From Stigmatella erecta (GTDB lineage: Bacteria; Myxococcota; Myxococcia; Myxococcales; Myxococcaceae): a stretch of 64,000 nt of DNA. Location: contig NZ_FOIJ01000019.1 in the NCBI RefSeq assembly GCF_900111745.1, positions 101,532 through 165,531 on the forward strand. Direction: 5' to 3'. Each line of letters starts with the position of its first letter. The stretch's first letter is position 1. A program made the translations under genes and the position numbers. The notes beneath the pieces were generated by a model. That model worked only from the letters and a program-made list of their open reading frames with translations. It made no database searches and had not been told where the DNA came from. Positions 23,520 through 32,108 of this stretch are shown here, piece after piece.

Positions 23520-24439
23520 CGTTGGACCTGGAGAAGGTGGAGCGCCTGAAGGGGCGGATGTCGGAGTTCATCCAGCAACTGCAGAATGAGATCTGCACGG
23601 GGCTGGAGGCGCTCGATGGCTCGGCGCGCTTCCGCGAGGACGCCTGGGAGCGCGCGGGCGGCGGTGGCGGGCGCTCGCGGGTGCTGGAGGGCGGCACCGT
23701 GCTGGAGAAGGCCGGGGTGAACATCTCGGTGGTGCACGGCCAGCTGGAGGAGGCGTTCGCGAGCAGGCTCCAGGGCGAGGGCCTGCACTTCTGGGCCGGC
23801 GGCCTGTCGCTGGTGCTCCACCCGCGCAACCCGCACGTGCCCACCGTGCACGCCAACTTCCGCTTCATCCACCAGGGGTCCAAGGCGTGGTTCGGCGGGG
23901 GCGCGGACCTGACGCCCTACTACCTCTATGACGAGGACGCGGTGCACTTCCACCGCACGCTGAAGGCCGCGTGTGACCAGCACGACCCTTCCTACTATCC
24001 GAAGTTCAAGAGCACCTGCGACAAGTACTTCTACCTGCGCCACCGCGAGGAGTGCCGGGGCATCGGCGGGCTGTTCTTCGAGGACCTGGGCGGGGCGGAC
24101 CTGGAGCGCGAGCTGGCGTTCGTGATGGACGCGGGGCGGGCGTTCCTGCCGGCGTACCTGCCCATCGCCGAGCGCCGCAAGCACACGCCGTACACCGAGC
24201 CGCAGCGCTTCTGGCAGGAGGTGCGGCGCGGGCGCTACGTGGAGTTCAACCTCGTGTACGACCGGGGCACGGTGTTCGGCCTGGAGACGAAGGGGCGCAC
24301 CGAGTCCATCCTCATGTCGCTGCCGCCCCAGGTGCGGTGGCTCTATGATCACCACCCGGTGCCGGGCACCGAGGAGGCGCGGCTGCTGGAAGTGCTGCGC
24401 CACCCCCGGGACTGGGCCGCTGGCGGCCAGGAAGGGTAG
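23516..24439 (+). CDS. hemF: oxygen-dependent coproporphyrinogen III oxidase
   Basis: 307 residues, the usual HemF length. It carries the family blocks GGSRVLEGG-like (GGGRSRVLEGGTVLEKAGVN), FRFIHQG, WFGGGADLTPYYLY, HREECRGIGGLFFEDL and PPQVRWLYDHHPVPGTEEARLL. It decarboxylates coproporphyrinogen III twice with O2 to give protoporphyrinogen IX in the cytoplasm, consistent with an aerobic host. It is translationally coupled to the upstream exported-protein gene. The next gene starts 10 bp after its stop. Confidence 0.97.
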   Translation: MTLDLEKVERLKGRMSEFIQQLQNEICTGLEALDGSARFREDAWERAGGGGGRSRVLEGGTVLEKAGVNISVVHGQLEEAFASRLQGEGLHFWAGGLSLVLHPRNPHVPTVHANFRFIHQGSKAWFGGGADLTPYYLYDEDAVHFHRTLKAACDQHDPSYYPKFKSTCDKYFYLRHREECRGIGGLFFEDLGGADLERELAFVMDAGRAFLPAYLPIAERRKHTPYTEPQRFWQEVRRGRYVEFNLVYDRGTVFGLETKGRTESILMSLPPQVRWLYDHHPVPGTEEARLLEVLRHPRDWAAGGQEG

Positions 24440-24448
24440 GGCGCGCCC

Positions 24449-24979
24449 GTGACGACGACGCGGGAGGCGCCCCGGCGCGGCCGGACGGTGGCCTGGGTGC
24501 TCGCGGTGCTGGTGGGGGTGCCGCTCGTGCTGGGCGGCGGCGCCTTCCTCTACCTGCTGTGGAAGCGCGCCCAGGCGCCGGACCCGGACAACGCGCTGCG
24601 CGTCGAGGCGGGCGGCAACACGGCGCCCTCCGAGGAGGCGCGCATCAACGTGCTGGCCCTGTGCGAGGCGGTGCAGATGTACCGCGCCGAGCACGGCGAG
24701 TTTCTCCAGGCGGGGCCCACCCCCGCCGCGGTGCCCCGGGGCGGCCAGGCGGTGCCGTTTCCGCACGACGAGGCCTTCGAGAAGCTCGGCTTCGCCCCGG
24801 GCACGGCCGTGCGCTTCCAGTACCAGGTGACCCTCCAGGAGAACCCCGTGGGGGAGACCGAGGTCACCTGCTTCGCGCGCGGCGACCTGAACGGCAACGG
24901 CCAGAACGCCGTGTACCGGGTCATGTTGGACGCCAACGGCATGACATCCCCAGTGGAGGTGGAGCGAGAAGGTGAGTAA
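24449..24979 (+). CDS. single-pass membrane protein with pilin-like layout, unknown function
   Basis: 176 residues from GTG 24449, 10 bp after hemF. One N-terminal membrane helix (TVAWVLAVLVGVPLVLGGGAFLYLLW) is followed by ARINVLALCEAVQMYRAEHGEFLQAG, which resembles the alpha-1 helix plus YRxxxGxF turn of type IV pilin-like proteins. RGDLNGNGQNAVYRVMLDANGMTSP near the C-terminus matches the end of such proteins in myxobacteria. There is no prepilin peptidase site (GFTLxE) at the front, so true pilin processing is doubtful. Probably part of the hemF operon. Confidence 0.7.
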   Translation: MTTTREAPRRGRTVAWVLAVLVGVPLVLGGGAFLYLLWKRAQAPDPDNALRVEAGGNTAPSEEARINVLALCEAVQMYRAEHGEFLQAGPTPAAVPRGGQAVPFPHDEAFEKLGFAPGTAVRFQYQVTLQENPVGETEVTCFARGDLNGNGQNAVYRVMLDANGMTSPVEVEREGE

Positions 24980-25029
24980 AGCGCGCCACCCTACGCAACT
25001 TGCCCGCTCACCAGCCGAGAATCCGGGGG

Positions 25030-26388
25030 ATGGGTCATGTAGGGGAAATCGGCAGAGGTGCACGAAGTGGGGGTGGTGAAGCCACCCGCATCGGACCTGC
25101 ACCCACTGCGGAGGGTCCCCGGGAGGGCCGGGGCCGGACGGGCGAGCGTCCGGCCCTGGGTTCCCGCTCGGACACCCAGCCCCAGGTGCGCCTGCCGGCC
25201 ACGTTCGCCGACGCGCTGACCCAGGAGAAGGGCGCGGGGACGCGGGGCAAGGCCGTCATGGCCACGCTGATCATGCCGCAGCTGCCGGCGGAGCCCCCCC
25301 CCGCGCGCAAGGGCACAGACGTGCTACCCTCCGGGTCTCCCCAGCAGGCCCCGCAGGGGCCCCCGGTCAGCCCCATGGACACACCCATCGGTCGTGGCGG
25401 TGGCACCCGCATCGTCAGGATGCCCGAAGCCCCGGGCGGCAAGGAGCGGCCCGCGGGCCCCTCCAAGGGCGGGGACACGCAGCCAGGCGGACGCACCCAG
25501 ACGCGGGATGGCTTCGGGGCCACGCCCACCACGGGCAACCGGCCCGCGCTGGGCCAGGGCGAGGCCCGGGGCCGCGTGCTGCCGGTGAAGGACCTTGTGC
25601 CCGGGGGGCTCGAGAAGCTGGTGAGCCAGGAGGGCGTGGCCAAGCGCTTCGCCTCGGACCTGGCGCTGCTCCACCAGCAGCTGCGGCCCTCGGAGATGCC
25701 CTCCTCGGAGCGGGCGCTGCGCGCCTGGGCCTTCTTCACCGCCTACGCCGAGGCCGCCGCGGCGCACGAGTCCACCCCGGAGGGGCGGGAGACCTTCGAC
25801 AAGGCCCTGAAGGACCAGGGCTTCTCCGAGCTCCGGGATGCCCACACGGGCGATGACGGCATGGCCGCGGCCCAGTGGGTGCTGGAGGCCTCCAACCCCG
25901 AGGAGGCCCGGGCGCGCGCCGAGCAGGTCCAACCCGAGCCCCCGCCGGAGGTGCGCCTCTCGGAGTCCGCGCAGCCGCAGGAGGCCGCCCGCAAGCCGCA
26001 GCCCCAGGACGAGCCCCCGCAGGCGCCCTCGCAGGAGCACCGGGACAACGCCTTCACGCAGGGGCCCGAGCGCCCCGCCCTGGAGCGCATCCCCGGCCAG
26101 GTGGAGTTCGTCCGGGTGTCCCCGCAGCTCTCGCACGTGCCGCCGCAGGTGATGGTGCCCGCCCGCACGGACGCCGAGCGCCTGGCCGGTGACGAGGCCC
26201 CCCTGGACCGGTGGAAGGGCCGGGCGAAGCGGCTGGGCCGCAACATGCTCTGGAACGTCCTCCACCGCTTCCGGGCGGGCCCCGAGGACAGCGCCATCGA
26301 GCAGGAGAAGTGGGATCAGCTCGCCTTCGGGGCGGTGCTGGCCATCGTGGGGATGATGATGTTGATCATCCTCTTGGTGGCGCTGTAG
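25030..26388 (+). CDS. low-complexity protein with C-terminal membrane tail
   Basis: About 452 residues from ATG 25030; a TTG ten codons earlier is possible. Residues 1-180 are disordered, rich in Gly/Pro/Arg/Gln. Residues about 185-290 form a helical domain (GLEKLVSQEGVAKRFASDLALLHQQL and ERALRAWAFFTAYAEAAAAHES). A second disordered Pro/Gln/Glu segment follows. The protein ends with one hydrophobic helix (LAFGAVLAIVGMMMLIILLVAL) right at the C-terminus and no signal peptide, which is a tail-anchor layout with the bulk in the cytoplasm. I know no family. It precedes the sigma-factor gene by 81 bp in the same direction. Confidence 0.65.
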   Translation: MGHVGEIGRGARSGGGEATRIGPAPTAEGPREGRGRTGERPALGSRSDTQPQVRLPATFADALTQEKGAGTRGKAVMATLIMPQLPAEPPPARKGTDVLPSGSPQQAPQGPPVSPMDTPIGRGGGTRIVRMPEAPGGKERPAGPSKGGDTQPGGRTQTRDGFGATPTTGNRPALGQGEARGRVLPVKDLVPGGLEKLVSQEGVAKRFASDLALLHQQLRPSEMPSSERALRAWAFFTAYAEAAAAHESTPEGRETFDKALKDQGFSELRDAHTGDDGMAAAQWVLEASNPEEARARAEQVQPEPPPEVRLSESAQPQEAARKPQPQDEPPQAPSQEHRDNAFTQGPERPALERIPGQVEFVRVSPQLSHVPPQVMVPARTDAERLAGDEAPLDRWKGRAKRLGRNMLWNVLHRFRAGPEDSAIEQEKWDQLAFGAVLAIVGMMMLIILLVAL

Positions 26389-26469
26389 TCCCCCATCCGG
26401 GGTGCAATTTCACCCGGAGGCTCACGGATTTGTTGGGAAAGCGTTCGTGCGTGGTAGGGTGTACCCCCC

Positions 26470-27087
26470 TTGGCCACCGACGACCTTACCCTCGTCAAGC
26501 GCGTCCGCAACGGCGACCAGCGCGCTTTCAAGCTCCTCGTCGAGCGCTACCAGCGCAAGGTGTATGCCGTCGCGCTGGGAATGCTCAAGGACAAGGAGGA
26601 GGCGATGGACGTCTCGCAGGAGGCGTTCGTCAAGGTCTACAAGTACTTGGACCACTTCAAGGGGGACTCGTCCTTCTACACGTGGCTCTACCGCATCACC
26701 GTGAACATCTGCATCGATCTCATCCGCAAGCGCGCCGGCGCGGGCGGCGAGGCGGTGGAGTTCGACGAGACGCAGGCCCTGGACTTGTCCCAGGCCAACA
26801 TCGGCGCGCTGGGCAGCCGCCTGGGCACCAACCCCCAGAAGAGCGCCCTGCGCCGGGAGCTGGCCGACAAGATTCAGGAGGCCCTGGCCACGGTGCCCGA
26901 GAAGCACCGCGCCATCCTGCTGCTGCGCGAAATCGAGGGCATGTCCTACGAGGAGCTGTCGCGCACGCTGGACATCCCCAAGGGCACGGTGATGAGCCGG
27001 CTCTTCCACGCGCGCACCAAGGTCCAGAAAATCCTCAGTGAATACCTGGAGTTGGACGAATCCAAGAGCGGAGTAGGAAGTGAGTGA
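26470..27087 (+). CDS. rpoE1: ECF-type RNA polymerase sigma factor, RpoE1-like
   Basis: 205 residues from TTG 26470. Region 2 runs from DLTLVKRVRNGDQRAFKLLVERY through MDVSQEAFVKVYKYLDHFKGDSSFYTWLYRITVN; region 4 has VPEKHRAILLLREIEGMSYEELSRTLDIPKGTVMSRLFHAR, with the helix-turn-helix. This is a group-4 sigma factor. The close ECF sequence, and the following zinc-finger anti-sigma gene, resemble the Myxococcus xanthus rpoE1 locus, which affects motility and development; I name it on that basis with moderate certainty. The next gene starts 68 bp downstream. Confidence 0.85.
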   Translation: MATDDLTLVKRVRNGDQRAFKLLVERYQRKVYAVALGMLKDKEEAMDVSQEAFVKVYKYLDHFKGDSSFYTWLYRITVNICIDLIRKRAGAGGEAVEFDETQALDLSQANIGALGSRLGTNPQKSALRRELADKIQEALATVPEKHRAILLLREIEGMSYEELSRTLDIPKGTVMSRLFHARTKVQKILSEYLELDESKSGVGSE

Positions 27088-27155
27088 GACGGGTTGGAAT
27101 ATCGGCCTGTGGCCGCCGTCACACCTCCGGGGCATCACTTTTCTGAGAGAATGCT

Positions 27156-27800
27156 ATGGCCGGTAATCCTGCTTGCGAGCGGTTCATCCCGTTCCTGTCT
27201 CCCTACATCGATGGAGAGCTGACGCCCGCGGAGCGCGTCAACGTGGAGCGCCACCTGGCGGCCTGCAAGGAGTGCATGGGGCGCACGGCGGACTTCCGCG
27301 CCGAGGCGGGCCTGTTGCGCGTGGGCCTGGACATGGCGGTGGACGAGGTGGACTTCAAGGACTTCACCCAGAAGGTGATGGCCCGCATCACCCCCGAGAA
27401 GCCGCCCCTCCTGGAGCGGCTCAAGCTGTCGCTCTCGGAGATGTTCCTCTACCAGCGCACCGCCATGGTCTCCTCGCTGGCCACCGCCGCGGTGCTGACG
27501 GTGGTGGCGGTGCCGCTGCTCATGGGCCGCGGCGCCCCGGAGGGCTACGGCGCCGAGCGGATGACGGTGCAGCGGGTGAGCGCCTACGAGCCGGCGCGCG
27601 TGGCCCCGGTGGTGATGGAGACGGACAACGGCGGCGCCATCATCTGGCTTGTGGACCAGGACACACCGGGGGCCCAGCCCGGTCAGGATGAGGACGGTGG
27701 GACGGGCGCGGGGCTGGAGCGGGACGGGCTGCGGCGGGAGGATGCTCCCCGGCCGATGAACCCGGCGTCTCCGCCGGACACCCAGGGAGGTTCGTTGTGA
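27156..27800 (+). CDS. anti-sigma factor with zinc-finger (ZAS) and one membrane helix
   Basis: 214 residues. The N-terminal domain has C8 (NPACERF), then HLAACKEC at about residues 33-40, i.e. the HxxxCxxC ZAS zinc-binding motif within a YIDGELTPAERVNVERHL helix. One membrane helix lies at about 104-124 (MVSSLATAAVLTVVAVPLLM). The outer part is about 85 residues, ending in a Gly/Asp/Pro-rich tail. It should hold the preceding sigma factor inactive at the inner membrane and release it on an outside signal. The stop overlaps the next gene start by 4 bp (GTGA). Confidence 0.88.
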   Translation: MAGNPACERFIPFLSPYIDGELTPAERVNVERHLAACKECMGRTADFRAEAGLLRVGLDMAVDEVDFKDFTQKVMARITPEKPPLLERLKLSLSEMFLYQRTAMVSSLATAAVLTVVAVPLLMGRGAPEGYGAERMTVQRVSAYEPARVAPVVMETDNGGAIIWLVDQDTPGAQPGQDEDGGTGAGLERDGLRREDAPRPMNPASPPDTQGGSL

Positions 27801-28249
27801 GGATTCAGACGCAGGCGGTGCTCTCGCTGCTGTCGCTGGGGCTGGTGCTGCTGCCCCGGGCGGACGCGCACGCCCAGGCCCAGACGGTGAAGGTGCAGGC
27901 GGAGGTGGTGCTCGCCTCCAACAAGGGCGAGGCGGTGGAGCCCCCCGAGCTGGAGAAGATGAAGGAGCTGTTCCGCAAGCAGAACTTCAGCTTCACCTCC
28001 TTCAAGCGGCTGTCCCTGGAGACCGTCACCGTGGAGGCCGAGAAGGCCACGGAGATCCGCCTGCCCAACGGCGTCAACGCCTCGCTGCAACTGCTGGCCT
28101 TCAAGGACGGCACCGCCACCGTGCGCGTGGTCATTCCCAAGCAGTCCGCCATGGACGTGGAGCTGGGACGCCAGGGCTCGGTCTACCAGAAGGCCGGCCG
28201 GCACGTGGGCGGAGAGCTCATCCTCGTGCTCTCCCCGCCCCCGAAGTAG
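27797..28249 (+). CDS. exported protein, third gene of the sigma/anti-sigma operon
   Basis: 150 residues from GTG 27797, coupled by a GTGA overlap to the anti-sigma gene. The signal peptide is AVLSLLSLGLVLLPRADAHAQA. The mature part has a helical start (PPELEKMKELFRKQNFSFTSFKRL), then strands LETVTVEAEKATEIRLPNG, ASLQLLAFKDGTATVRVVIPK and HVGGELILVLSPPPK. No named family is recognised. Its coupling to a membrane anti-sigma factor suggests it may sense or transmit the periplasmic signal, but this is inference from position alone. Confidence 0.75.
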   Translation: MRIQTQAVLSLLSLGLVLLPRADAHAQAQTVKVQAEVVLASNKGEAVEPPELEKMKELFRKQNFSFTSFKRLSLETVTVEAEKATEIRLPNGVNASLQLLAFKDGTATVRVVIPKQSAMDVELGRQGSVYQKAGRHVGGELILVLSPPPK

Positions 28250-28256
28250 CGCCCTC

Positions 28257-29036
28257 TCAGACGGCCAGGCACTCCACGGACTGCCCGGTCAGCACCTCGG
28301 ACTGCGGCTTCTGGGGCTGGAGCGCCCGGGGCAGCGCCGCGTTCTGGAGGGCCACCGTGGGCGGCAGCGGCTCCAGGGCGCTGGCCACCTCCTGCCGCAG
28401 CCCGTGCATCATCGCGTCGAAGACGGCGTAGGTGCGCTCCACCAGCGCCAGCCCCTGCACGCGCAGCTCCTCGGGCAGCTCCATGGCGCGCAGCCGCCGC
28501 TCCATCTCCTCCTCGAAGACTTCGTGCTGGGCCTCCACCTGCACGTGGAAGTCCGAGAAGTAGCGCAGCCGCTCGCTGTTGCCCTTGGCGGCCACCAATG
28601 CCGCGGTGCGGCTGAAGAACACGTGGCTGGTGGCCTCCATGGTCAGCACCAGCGCGATGCGCAGACGGTCATCCATGGGCCGGTACACCTCGGAGATGAG
28701 CGCGTACGTCGCATCGCGCGTGGCGGTGTGCGCCCGGCCGAACAGCGCGCTCACCGTGAGCTGCTTGCCCGTCAGCTCCGCGATGTCCTCGAAGAACCAC
28801 CGGTCATGCCCCACCTCCTCCGAGCGGTGCTGGATGGTGAGCTGCTTGAGCGCGGGGTCGCTGATGAAGTGGGCGTTGAGCCGCAGCACGTCCTGAAAAG
28901 TCATCACCCAGAAGGCCAGCTTGGGGGCAAAGGCCATGATCTGATCGATGGGACGATCGATCTTCAGATCCTCGAAAAAGGGGTGTTCGGCGAACAGATG
29001 CTGCCGCGCTGCGATGTATTCCAGGATGACCTTCAT
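28257..29036 (-). CDS. heme-oxygenase-like fold, iron-dependent oxidase/oxygenase candidate
   Basis: 259 residues from ATG 29036, chosen because GGAGGA sits 5 bp upstream. All-helical. QHRSEEVGHDRWFFEDI (E73, E74 and H77 among them), TMEATSHVFF in the middle and FHVQVEAQHEVFEEEMERR later give the three E/H/H-D clusters expected of heme-oxygenase-like di-iron proteins (HDO superfamily; TENA/iron-containing redox enzyme fold). These act on fatty acids, amino acids or similar. A last 40-residue Pro/Gln-rich tail is disordered. The substrate cannot be guessed; I place it in the family with good but not full confidence. Confidence 0.75.
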   Translation of the reverse strand: MKVILEYIAARQHLFAEHPFFEDLKIDRPIDQIMAFAPKLAFWVMTFQDVLRLNAHFISDPALKQLTIQHRSEEVGHDRWFFEDIAELTGKQLTVSALFGRAHTATRDATYALISEVYRPMDDRLRIALVLTMEATSHVFFSRTAALVAAKGNSERLRYFSDFHVQVEAQHEVFEEEMERRLRAMELPEELRVQGLALVERTYAVFDAMMHGLRQEVASALEPLPPTVALQNAALPRALQPQKPQSEVLTGQSVECLAV

Positions 29037-29066
29037 GGACTTCCTCCCGACCTGCCGTTCGTGGCG

Positions 29067-29082
29067 CCTCACTCAGGTGAGG
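29067..29082. promoter_or_regulatory. inverted repeat CCTCAC-TCAG-GTGAGG upstream of the HDO-type gene
   Basis: A perfect 6-4-6 inverted repeat, 30 bp before the ATG at 29036 and 35 bp after the stop of the preceding same-strand gene. It could be an operator or a hairpin; no T run follows on the minus strand. Confidence 0.35.
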
Positions 29083-29117
29083 ATGACTGCTATGTAAGGG
29101 GGTTCGGGTCAGGGCTA

Positions 29118-29690
29118 CTACCAGGTGATGAGATAGGTGCAGGAAGCGTCACCCCGGCGACGGCAGCTCTTGGGGTCGTGCTCGATGCGCACCCAGAGCG
29201 CATCCTTGGGCCGGAACCGGTCACACACCGCTTCGATCAACCCCAGATCCAGGTCGCAGGGATACGGGTTGTCGCAGACCATTCGCGCGCTCCGCCGGTC
29301 CATCTGCTCGTACCGGTAGTCGCCAATCTTGTCGCTTCCGCGATGGTTGAGGTGGTAGGCCACATCGATGGACCGCAGCCCCTTCTCCAGCGAGTCCACG
29401 TTCGCCGGAAACCGGGCGTTGTCGGGAATCTTCCGCCCGATGGCGCGCACCGTGCTGGGGCCAATCTTCTCGAAGATGAGCTGGAAGGAGTTGAGCAGGC
29501 TGGACATGGGGTACCACACGTCCGCCTTCAGGGGGGCAATCCCATTCTCCTCCAGGATGCGGAGCGCCCGTGCCTGGACCACTTCCATGCCGCCAACGAT
29601 GGCGAGGATGGATTGTCCGACCACCTGGGAGTTCGGGTAGGGATCGTTCATCTCGGACTTGGCCTTGAGGGGGGGTGCGTTCGATTCCAT
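29118..29690 (-). CDS. V4R-like small sensor domain protein
   Basis: 190 residues, soluble. An N-terminal helical part (GGMEVVQARALRILEENGIAPLKADVWYPM) precedes an alpha/beta domain. It ends HDPKSCRRRGDASCTYLITW, the Cys...Gly-Asp...Cys-Tyr pattern near the C-terminus of 4-vinyl-reductase (V4R)/heme-NO-like sensor domains. Similar stand-alone proteins occur in myxobacteria, where they may bind a small ligand. The first 13 codons could be untranslated, as a second ATG (MNDPYPN) is in frame. The downstream HDO-type gene is 81 bp away on the same strand. Confidence 0.55.
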   Translation of the reverse strand: MESNAPPLKAKSEMNDPYPNSQVVGQSILAIVGGMEVVQARALRILEENGIAPLKADVWYPMSSLLNSFQLIFEKIGPSTVRAIGRKIPDNARFPANVDSLEKGLRSIDVAYHLNHRGSDKIGDYRYEQMDRRSARMVCDNPYPCDLDLGLIEAVCDRFRPKDALWVRIEHDPKSCRRRGDASCTYLITW

Positions 29691-30081
29691 GGGTCAAGCA
29701 CCTCAAGACTCGCCCCACACTCCATTGGAACGGTTAAAGGCGTCAAATGCAAATTGCCCCAGATGTAAGCCGTCCTACCTGAGGGCGGGGGCCCGCCCCG
29801 GCGACACATGTGTTGTAGCAAGTTGTAAAGCGGCCAATGTTTGGATGCCCCAGGGCCGGGGGTGATCCCGTCATTCATTCCGATCTTCCTCCGCCTTCTG
29901 AAAAAATGTCAGTCCTTTTTCGGGAGTCCTGAACCTCGGATTCCATGAGAGATTCAATAAAACCAATGGGTTAGGTCATGGCACACGGGTTGCTGAAGAG
30001 GAACTGCGCAGGGCGGCGGCGGTTTGGCCGGACCTGGAACAACCAGGCAGTAACCCACCAGCATTCATCGGAGAAAAGACC
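29691..30081. other. 391-bp intergenic region, no gene found
   Basis: More A/T-rich than its surroundings, with several stop codons in each frame. It separates the leftward V4R-like gene from the rightward 79-residue gene, so it must hold both promoters. It contains a short G/C-rich palindrome GGGCGGG-GG-CCCGCCC (29783-29798) without a T tail and a 10-bp perfect palindrome ACACATGTGT (29804-29813). I see no tRNA or recognisable RNA motif. Confidence 0.6.
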
Positions 30082-30321
30082 ATGGCGAAGGCTCAGCGGC
30101 GTGATCAGGTCATTCAGCGGAAGTCCCGTCAGACGAAGGCGAAGGTGGCCCGGGTGGCCGCCAATGTGGCGCGGCCGGTGCGCCGGGTGCAGGTGACGCT
30201 GGGCGACCTCATCGCCGCGGCGTTCGACACCGTGGGGGGCGAGGTGAAGAAGGTGGCCAAGGTCGTCTCCTCGCCCAACATGACGCTCGCCACGGGCAAG
30301 AACATCGTCTTCGTCGGTTGA
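30082..30321 (+). CDS. small basic protein, unknown function
   Basis: 79 residues from ATG 30082. The first half is strongly basic (RRDQVIQRKSRQTKAKVARV). The second half is an amphipathic helix (LGDLIAAAFDTVGGEVKKVAKVVSS) ending NIVFVG. There is no signal peptide. A GGAGAA site is 9 bp upstream of the ATG. The gene for a phospholipase D-type enzyme begins 55 bp downstream in the same direction, so the two may form one transcript. The length and charge would suit a nucleic-acid or acidic-lipid binder, but this is a guess. Confidence 0.65.
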   Translation: MAKAQRRDQVIQRKSRQTKAKVARVAANVARPVRRVQVTLGDLIAAAFDTVGGEVKKVAKVVSSPNMTLATGKNIVFVG

Positions 30322-30376
30322 GGCACAGGCCACGCGGCCGGTGCCTCGGGGGGCAGGCCATCGGGAGAGGTTCACC

Positions 30377-31957
30377 GTGAAACGCATCCTGGAACCCGGA
30401 CGCAACTGCTGGACACAGACCGAAGCGCATGACGCGGGAGTGCTCGTCGACGGACGGGACTACTACAAGGCTTTCTACCGCGAGGCGCTCCGGGCCAAGA
30501 GTTACATCGCCATCACCGGATGGCAGTTCGACAGCGATGTCTCGCTGCTGCGCGGCGAGGACGCCCAGCAGGCTCAGGGCGAGCTGCGCATGCTGCCGCT
30601 GCTGCGCGAGCTGTGCGAGAAGAACCCGGAGCTGCACATCTACATCCTGGCGTGGGACTTCAACGTGCTGCTCGCGATGGAGCGCGAGTGGATGCAGCAC
30701 ACCCTCTTCAACGGATACAGCGACCGGCTGTCCTTCCGCTTCGATACCTCCGCGCCGCTCTACGCGGCCCACCACCAGAAGCTGGTCCTCATCGACGGGC
30801 GCGTGGCGTTCACCGGCGGCATGGACATCTGCGACTGCCGCTGGGATGACCGCGACCACCCGGCCCGCTCCACGCTGCGCTGCGACAACGGGAGAGATCC
30901 GCACGGCCCCTACCACGATGTGCAGTCGGTGCTCACCGGCCCCGTGGTGGAGAAGCTGGCGGAGCTGTTCGAGGCGCGCTGGTTCAACTCCGGCGGTGGC
31001 ACGCTGCGCCTGCCCACCCCCGTGTCGCGCGACGACGTGGACCTGAAGCCCACGGTGGCGCTGCCGCCCGGGCCCGTGGCCATCTGCCGCACCTTCGGCA
31101 AGACGCTGGTGCCCTTCCAGGAGCAGGTGCAGGAGATCCGCGCGCTGTACCTGGATGCCATCGACGCGGCCGAGCACTTCCTCTACTTCGAGAACCAGTA
31201 CTTCTCCTCGCGCATCCTCTTCCAGGCGCTCGTGCGCCGCATGCGCGCCAAGGACCGGAGCCGGCTCAACATCGTCTTCGTGCTGCCGCGCATGCCCGAG
31301 GCGCTGCGCGAGCAGCTCGCCATGGGCGTGGCCCAGGTGCGGCTCCTGCGCCTGCTCCAGCGCGTGGCGAAGGAGACGGGCCACGCGCTGGGCGTCTACT
31401 GCTCGGTGGCGCGCGATGAGGCGGGCCAGGATGTCTACACCTACGTGCACTCGAAGCTCCTGGTGGTGGATGACCGCCTGCTCACGCTCGGCTCGGCCAA
31501 CACCACCAACCGCAGCCTCGGGGTGGACTCGGAGCTGAACCTGGCCTGGGAGGTGTCCGAGGAGAATGGGGAGCCCCTGCGCCGCGCCATCCGGCGGCTC
31601 CGGGTGAGCCTGATGTCGGAGCTCAGCGGGGTGTCGCGCCCGGCGGAGCTGCGCAAGCTCGCCCGCGCGGACGGGCTCGTCTCCTTCCTGGACGGCGTGG
31701 CGGCGCGCGGCGAGGCGCGCCTGCGCGCCCACCCGCTGGAGACGGTGTTTGATCAAAACCCGCTCATCAAGCCGCTGGTGCCCGAGGAGCTGGTGTTCGA
31801 TCCCGAGGACTCGCTCATCGACGAGAGCCTCTTCGAGTCGCTGAAGCAGGAGCAGAGCCTGGTGGCCTCGGGCGTGCGCTTCCTCGCACGCTGGTTCGGC
31901 AGCCTGCCCGCGCGGCCACACCCCGCGAGCCTGCCGGCCCCCAACACGCTTCCCTAG
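30377..31957 (+). CDS. phospholipase D/cardiolipin-synthase-type enzyme
   Basis: About 526 residues from GTG 30377, which has GGGAGAGG 6 bp upstream; a start 12 codons earlier is less likely. Two HKD motifs: AAHHQKLVLIDGRVAFTGG in the first half and YVHSKLLVVDDRLLTLGSAN in the second, each with HxKxxxxD followed by G/S. This double-HKD layout is that of phospholipase D and cardiolipin synthases. There is no signal peptide or membrane helix, unlike ClsA, so it is likely a cytoplasmic PLD-type phosphodiesterase. The C-terminal 80 residues are unassigned. Confidence 0.92.
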   Translation: MKRILEPGRNCWTQTEAHDAGVLVDGRDYYKAFYREALRAKSYIAITGWQFDSDVSLLRGEDAQQAQGELRMLPLLRELCEKNPELHIYILAWDFNVLLAMEREWMQHTLFNGYSDRLSFRFDTSAPLYAAHHQKLVLIDGRVAFTGGMDICDCRWDDRDHPARSTLRCDNGRDPHGPYHDVQSVLTGPVVEKLAELFEARWFNSGGGTLRLPTPVSRDDVDLKPTVALPPGPVAICRTFGKTLVPFQEQVQEIRALYLDAIDAAEHFLYFENQYFSSRILFQALVRRMRAKDRSRLNIVFVLPRMPEALREQLAMGVAQVRLLRLLQRVAKETGHALGVYCSVARDEAGQDVYTYVHSKLLVVDDRLLTLGSANTTNRSLGVDSELNLAWEVSEENGEPLRRAIRRLRVSLMSELSGVSRPAELRKLARADGLVSFLDGVAARGEARLRAHPLETVFDQNPLIKPLVPEELVFDPEDSLIDESLFESLKQEQSLVASGVRFLARWFGSLPARPHPASLPAPNTLP

Positions 31958-32108
31958 GAACCCCGAGGCAGGCAGGCAGGCCCGGGCCACGCCCCGGGCG
32001 TTGCCGGGTGGACGCTGAGTGTGGGGCCCCAGGCCCCGCGAAGGGGCCCGCAGGCGTTTTGTGTCCCTACGGCTTTCGGGCCTGGAGGAGGCGGGTAGAG
32101 TGGAGCGG

